Of a DNA stretch of 64,000 bases, positions 60,684 to 64,000 are shown piece by piece. Positions within the stretch are counted from its first letter, which is position 1, and each line of letters begins with the position of its first letter. Position numbers and translations under genes: made by a program. Source of the stretch: JAZDRH01 sp047470865 (GTDB lineage Bacteria; Pseudomonadota; Gammaproteobacteria; Pseudomonadales; Pseudomonadaceae); assembly GCF_047470865.1 (NCBI RefSeq), contig NZ_JAZDRH010000016.1, forward strand, positions 14,413 to 78,412, read 5' to 3'. A model generated the notes under the pieces. That model did not search any database. It worked only from the letters and a program-made list of their open reading frames with translations, and was not told the origin of the DNA.

Positions 60684-61811
60684 ATGTCTAAACCTATAAC
60701 TGTTGCCTTAGTTGCTGGTGAAGCTTCGGGTGATATATTGGGCGCTGGCTTAATGCAGGCGCTCAAAGCACAATATGCTGATATTCAATTTGTTGGTGTT
60801 GGCGGTCCTTTAATGGAAGCTCAAGGGCTGGCTAGTTACTTCCCTATGGAGCGCTTAGCTGTTATGGGGCTGGTTGAGGTCTTAGGGCGCTTACGTGAGT
60901 TGCTAAAGCGCCGTAAAGCGTTATTAAATACACTTCTTTCTATCAAACCTGATGTTTTTATTGGGATTGATGCTCCTGATTTTAATCTAGATCTTGAATT
61001 AAAACTGCGAAATGCTGGCATTAAAACAGTGCACTATGTCAGTCCATCTATTTGGGCTTGGCGTCAAAAGCGTGTGTTTAAAATTCAAAAAGCCTGCGAT
61101 CTAATGCTTACGCTTTTGCCATTTGAAGCCAAGTTCTACCAAGAACATAAGGTTCCTGTATGTTTTGTAGGGCATCCACTGGCAAATAGCATTGAACTTG
61201 AACCCCAGCGCCAACAAGCCAGAGAGCTTTTGGCACTTGAGCGTGATACCGAATATGTGGCTTTAATGCCAGGTAGCCGTGCAGGTGAGGTAGAGCGTTT
61301 GGGAAATTTATTTTTAGACACTGCCAGTGAACTACTCAAGAAACGCCCTCAATTAAAGTTTTTATTACCTGCCGCAAACGAGTTACGTTTTGTGCAGTTA
61401 GAAAGCATGCTCAAAGAAAGAGATCTACCTGTTGTGCTATTACAAGGGCAGTCTCAAGCAGTTTTAGAGGCCTGCGATGCGGTATTAATTGCTTCAGGAA
61501 CAGCTACCTTAGAAGCCTTATTATTTAAGCGTCCTATGGTGGTGGCTTATAAGTTAGCTGGTTTAACCTATTGGATTTTGCGCAAAATGGTGCGTAGCCC
61601 ATATATTTCTTTGCCTAACTTGTTAGCTGGAAAAATGTTAGTACCTGAGATTTTACAAGATCAAGCAACGCCAGAAAAATTAGCAGCGGCTTTGTTGCCA
61701 CTATTAGATGACAGTGCTGAGCAAATACGATTCTTTGCTGGTATTCATCATATATTACGCCGTAATGCTTCAGAAACAGCAGCTACAGCTGTATTACAAC
61801 TTATAGGTTAA
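60684..61811 (+). CDS. lpxB: Lipid A disaccharide synthase
   Basis: A 375-residue GT19 glycosyltransferase that joins UDP-diacyl-GlcN to lipid X at the inner membrane. AGEASGDILGAGLM (~11-24), GVGGPLMEAQG (~37), FIGIDAPDFN (~92), VSPSIWAWRQKR (~118), LMPGSRAGEVERL (~193) and SGTATLEA (~270) match the family. It starts 2 bases after lpxA. Confidence 0.97.
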   Translation: MSKPITVALVAGEASGDILGAGLMQALKAQYADIQFVGVGGPLMEAQGLASYFPMERLAVMGLVEVLGRLRELLKRRKALLNTLLSIKPDVFIGIDAPDFNLDLELKLRNAGIKTVHYVSPSIWAWRQKRVFKIQKACDLMLTLLPFEAKFYQEHKVPVCFVGHPLANSIELEPQRQQARELLALERDTEYVALMPGSRAGEVERLGNLFLDTASELLKKRPQLKFLLPAANELRFVQLESMLKERDLPVVLLQGQSQAVLEACDAVLIASGTATLEALLFKRPMVVAYKLAGLTYWILRKMVRSPYISLPNLLAGKMLVPEILQDQATPEKLAAALLPLLDDSAEQIRFFAGIHHILRRNASETAATAVLQLIG

Positions 61812-61814
61812 AGA

Positions 61815-62429
61815 GTGCAGTTAGGTTTAGACTTTGCTTTAGTACGGAATTTAGTGGCTGGCGTAGATGAAGTGGGACGTGGTCCTCTCTGTGGCGATGT
61901 CGTCACTGCAGCGGTTATTCTTGATCCGCTGAAACCTATTTCTGGTTTAAATGACTCTAAAAAGCTTACTGAGAAAAAACGCGAAGCACTCTTTGATGAA
62001 ATCAAAGAAAAAGCCTTATCTTGGTGTATTGCTCGAGCTAGTGTGGCAGAGATAGATCAACTCAATATACTGCAAGCTACAATGTTAGCCATGCAGCGCG
62101 CTGTGGAAGGCTTAAGTGTTACGCCTAATTTAGCGTTAATTGATGGTAATCGTTGCCCGAAATTAAAAGTACCTTGTCAAGCTGTTGTCCAAGGGGATAG
62201 TCAAGAGCCCGCTATTGCGGCGGCCTCCATTCTGGCTAAAGTAACCCGCGATCGAGAAATGGAAGCGCTAGATAAGCGCTACCCAGGCTATGGTATTGCG
62301 AAACACAAAGGTTATCCAACAAAACAACATATGGACGCTTTAGCTAAGCTAGGTGCTACTGATGCGCACAGGCGCTCATTTGCTCCTGTTCGTAAAGTGT
62401 TAGAAAACCCACCAGCCACGCTTATTTAA
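61815..62429 (+). CDS. rnhB: Ribonuclease HII
   Basis: A 204-residue RNase HII that cuts RNA in RNA/DNA hybrids and single ribonucleotides. The acidic residues lie in AGVDEVGRGPLCGDVV (~15-30, DE) and LALIDGN (~105) and the DxAH-like ATDAHRRSF. GTG start 3 bases after the lpxB stop. It ends the cluster; dnaE, which follows it in Pseudomonas, is not here. Confidence 0.96.
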   Translation: MQLGLDFALVRNLVAGVDEVGRGPLCGDVVTAAVILDPLKPISGLNDSKKLTEKKREALFDEIKEKALSWCIARASVAEIDQLNILQATMLAMQRAVEGLSVTPNLALIDGNRCPKLKVPCQAVVQGDSQEPAIAAASILAKVTRDREMEALDKRYPGYGIAKHKGYPTKQHMDALAKLGATDAHRRSFAPVRKVLENPPATLI

Positions 62430-63564
62430 AGCGTGGTCCTAAAGCAGCAACTATCAGCAGCAGCACTGCCAGAAAAGCAAAAGCGGCGTACAGTGAACTA
62501 AACTCAGCAATAGCACCTAGCATAGCTGGACCTGCTAATACACCTAAATAACCTAGAGTTGCTGCTGCTGCAACAGCTTGATCCGCAGGCATTGCTTGCT
62601 GGCGACTTAAGGATGAAAAAAGAACGGGAGAGATATTAGCGCAGCCTAAGCCCGCAACAGCATAGCCGAATAAACTAATAGACCAATGCGCTGCAAGTAA
62701 ACTTATACCTATGCCAGTAGTAGCAATAATACCGCCAAATAATACTGTTTTAGATGTACCTAAGTATTTGATAATAGAAGCGCCACAAAAACGACCTAGC
62801 ATAAGCATTAAAGAAAAGCTCGCATAGCCCAAACCACTTTGGGTATCGGGCATGTGCTTAATGCCAATTAGAAATAGCGCACTCCAATCTAATACAGCAC
62901 CTTCTGTCAAATAAACAACAAAGCAAACGACGCCTACTAATGCAACAAAGGGCGTTGGCATAACAAAACCATTCTGATTACCTTTGGTACGTTCTGTAAG
63001 AAATCCGCCAAAGCCGATGGCGCACATAATAGCGATCACCAGCATCATCATAAAAAGACTCATGGCTGGTGTTATATCAAGCATTAACAGCCCTGTGAGT
63101 GCTAGGGCGCCTGAAATAGTGCCTAAGCTAAAAACACCATGTAAGTTAGACATTATGGGGCGTTGCGCTCTGTCTTCTACCATAAGCCCTTGAATATTTA
63201 GCACTACATCCATTAAGCCTAAGCAGCCACCCCATAAATAAAGGATGATGCCAAAGACGACAATAGACTCAACTAATGCCATGCCCGTTAATGCCAGTAA
63301 AAGAATAGTCGTACACGCCAATATCACATTGCGAATACCAAAGCGTGAGGCAAAAAATGAAGATAAAGGCATAAAAGTAAGTGAGCCAACGCCAACACAT
63401 AGGAGTAAAAGTCCAAACACTCCATCGCTCATTTCTATTCGTTGGCGTACAAAAGGCACTATAGGCGCCCATACCGAGAGCCCAAATCCAGCAATGAAAA
63501 AGCCGCAACGAGCAGCGCGAATAGCGGTTTTTATCAAGTGATGGTTTTCTAATTGCACAGACAT
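62422..63564 (-). CDS. MFS transporter
   Basis: A 380-residue member of the major facilitator superfamily with 12 predicted membrane helices. It is related to YbjJ-type MFS proteins (NLHGVFSLGTISGAL, ~145; ARCGFFIAGFGLSVWAPIVPF near the start). Substrate is not deducible. It converges on rnhB, with an 8-base overlap, at a place where Pseudomonas has dnaE, so it probably entered with a rearrangement. Confidence 0.85.
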   Translation of the reverse strand: MSVQLENHHLIKTAIRAARCGFFIAGFGLSVWAPIVPFVRQRIEMSDGVFGLLLLCVGVGSLTFMPLSSFFASRFGIRNVILACTTILLLALTGMALVESIVVFGIILYLWGGCLGLMDVVLNIQGLMVEDRAQRPIMSNLHGVFSLGTISGALALTGLLMLDITPAMSLFMMMLVIAIMCAIGFGGFLTERTKGNQNGFVMPTPFVALVGVVCFVVYLTEGAVLDWSALFLIGIKHMPDTQSGLGYASFSLMLMLGRFCGASIIKYLGTSKTVLFGGIIATTGIGISLLAAHWSISLFGYAVAGLGCANISPVLFSSLSRQQAMPADQAVAAAATLGYLGVLAGPAMLGAIAEFSSLYAAFAFLAVLLLIVAALGPRFK

Positions 63565-63750
63565 TTTCTAAACCAGAGCTATTTTTGTATGCTCAGTGAA
63601 GGGGGAAAACAAAGACAAGGCAATATTATGGCAGCTTACTGAGTTTTATGTCAGCGCAAAATATGGGGTTAAATTATTTTTAGTTTGAAATAAGGACGGT
63701 TGGTTATATGAAGTCTAAATCCACTGCGTGAGTCAGCTATCTAAGACATT

Positions 63751-64000
63751 TGTGACCTTATCTTAAGTTTAGTACCACAGCTAGGATGGGGTTTTTGCAT
63801 TATGCCACCTATCTCGCGTATTCGGATGGTGGCATATAATTTAATGAGCTGTGAGGGCAGACATCATTATAACGTTGTCTCCATTGCTCTATTTTATAAG
63901 TGGCTTCCGCCAGCGTTCTAAACCAATGTAGGTTCAAGCACTCATTCCTAAACTTACCATTCAAGCTTTCTACAAATGCATTTTGTGTAGATTTTCCTAA
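63751..64000 (-). mobile_element. IS3-family insertion sequence, 3' part (runs off window)
   Basis: The transposase reading frame below and the sequence after it appear to be the end of an IS3-family element. An end beginning TGTGACCTTATCTT at 63751 is a plausible terminal inverted repeat, since IS3 elements end in TG/CA, but without the other end the boundary is a guess. Confidence 0.45.
63809..64000 (-). CDS. IS3-family transposase (OrfB), C-terminal fragment at window edge
   Basis: The frame is open from the right edge to a TAG at 63809-63811 and gives 63 residues: QNAFVESLNGKFRNECLN, WFRTLAEATYKIEQWRQRYN and HSSLNYMPPSEYAR. This is the end of an rve (DDE) integrase domain; the Glu in VESLNGK is the last catalytic residue. 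The protein starts beyond the window. Confidence 0.9.
   Translation of the reverse strand, partial: LGKSTQNAFVESLNGKFRNECLNLHWFRTLAEATYKIEQWRQRYNDVCPHSSLNYMPPSEYAR

Noticed and set aside
1..64000. CRISPR arrays, prophage, integrons or a large defence island
   Set aside because: No regularly spaced repeats, phage structural genes, integrase or restriction-type genes were seen; the window is almost wholly housekeeping genes.

Overview
The window is a 64 kb stretch of an AT-rich gammaproteobacterial chromosome made up almost entirely of core housekeeping genes. Gene order points to the family Pseudomonadaceae: cspD | clpS-clpA | infA-ate-aat | ftsK-lolA-rarA-crcB-serS-cysG; alaS-lysC-csrA-tRNA-Ser-tRNA-Arg-mgtE; and dapD-arsC-glnD-map | rpsB-tsf-pyrH-frr-uppS-cdsA-dxr-rseP-bamA-skp-lpxD-fabZ-lpxA-lpxB-rnhB all follow Pseudomonas order. 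The base composition is far more AT-rich than true Pseudomonas, and several Pseudomonas neighbours are missing (trxB before ftsK, dnaE after rnhB). A reduced, low-GC relative such as the Entomomonas/Thiopseudomonas group is a reasonable inference, but I cannot prove it from the sequence alone.

Layout. 1-4 kb: three tandem branched-chain amino acid carrier genes (brnQ), the first cut by the window edge. 4-8.5 kb: two paralogous small lipoproteins, htpG with a sigma-32-type promoter, an I78-type peptidase-inhibitor lipoprotein with an unknown acidic protein, and a translationally coupled ParD-like antitoxin/methionine aminopeptidase pair. 8.7-13 kb: PhoP/PhoQ-type two-component system, an SprT metalloprotein, and acetylornithine/succinylornithine transaminase. 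13-18 kb: alaS, lysC, csrA and three tRNA genes. 18-23 kb: mgtE, a Na+-pumping oxaloacetate decarboxylase (oadGAB) and a short OprI-like lipoprotein. 23-36 kb: protein turnover by the N-end rule (ClpS/ClpA with the Aat and Ate tailoring transferases), FtsK, LolA, RarA, CrcB, SerS, and a CysG whose methyltransferase half is truncated and has lost its motifs. 36-44 kb: zinc peptidase, hemerythrin, RlmA, DapE, TcdA, the CsdA/SufE sulfur pair, DapD. 44-62 kb: GlnD, a second Map, then the translation and envelope biogenesis cluster from rpsB to rnhB. 62-64 kb: an MFS transporter and the 3' end of an IS3-family transposase running off the window.

How the genes work together: the rpsB-rnhB block couples translation (S2, EF-Ts, RRF) with UMP kinase, undecaprenyl-PP, CDP-diacylglycerol and isoprenoid synthesis, outer-membrane protein assembly (RseP, BamA, Skp) and lipid A synthesis (LpxD, FabZ, LpxA, LpxB). 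DapD and DapE both serve lysine/diaminopimelate synthesis. CsdA, SufE and TcdA form a sulfur-transfer/tRNA-modification group.

I found no prophage, CRISPR array or clear-cut new defence system. The most unusual items are the decayed CysG, the ParD-like/Map pair, the tandem lipoproteins with an 11-residue repeat extension, the Na+ pump inserted in a Pseudomonas-like backbone, and the synteny break with an insertion sequence at the right edge.
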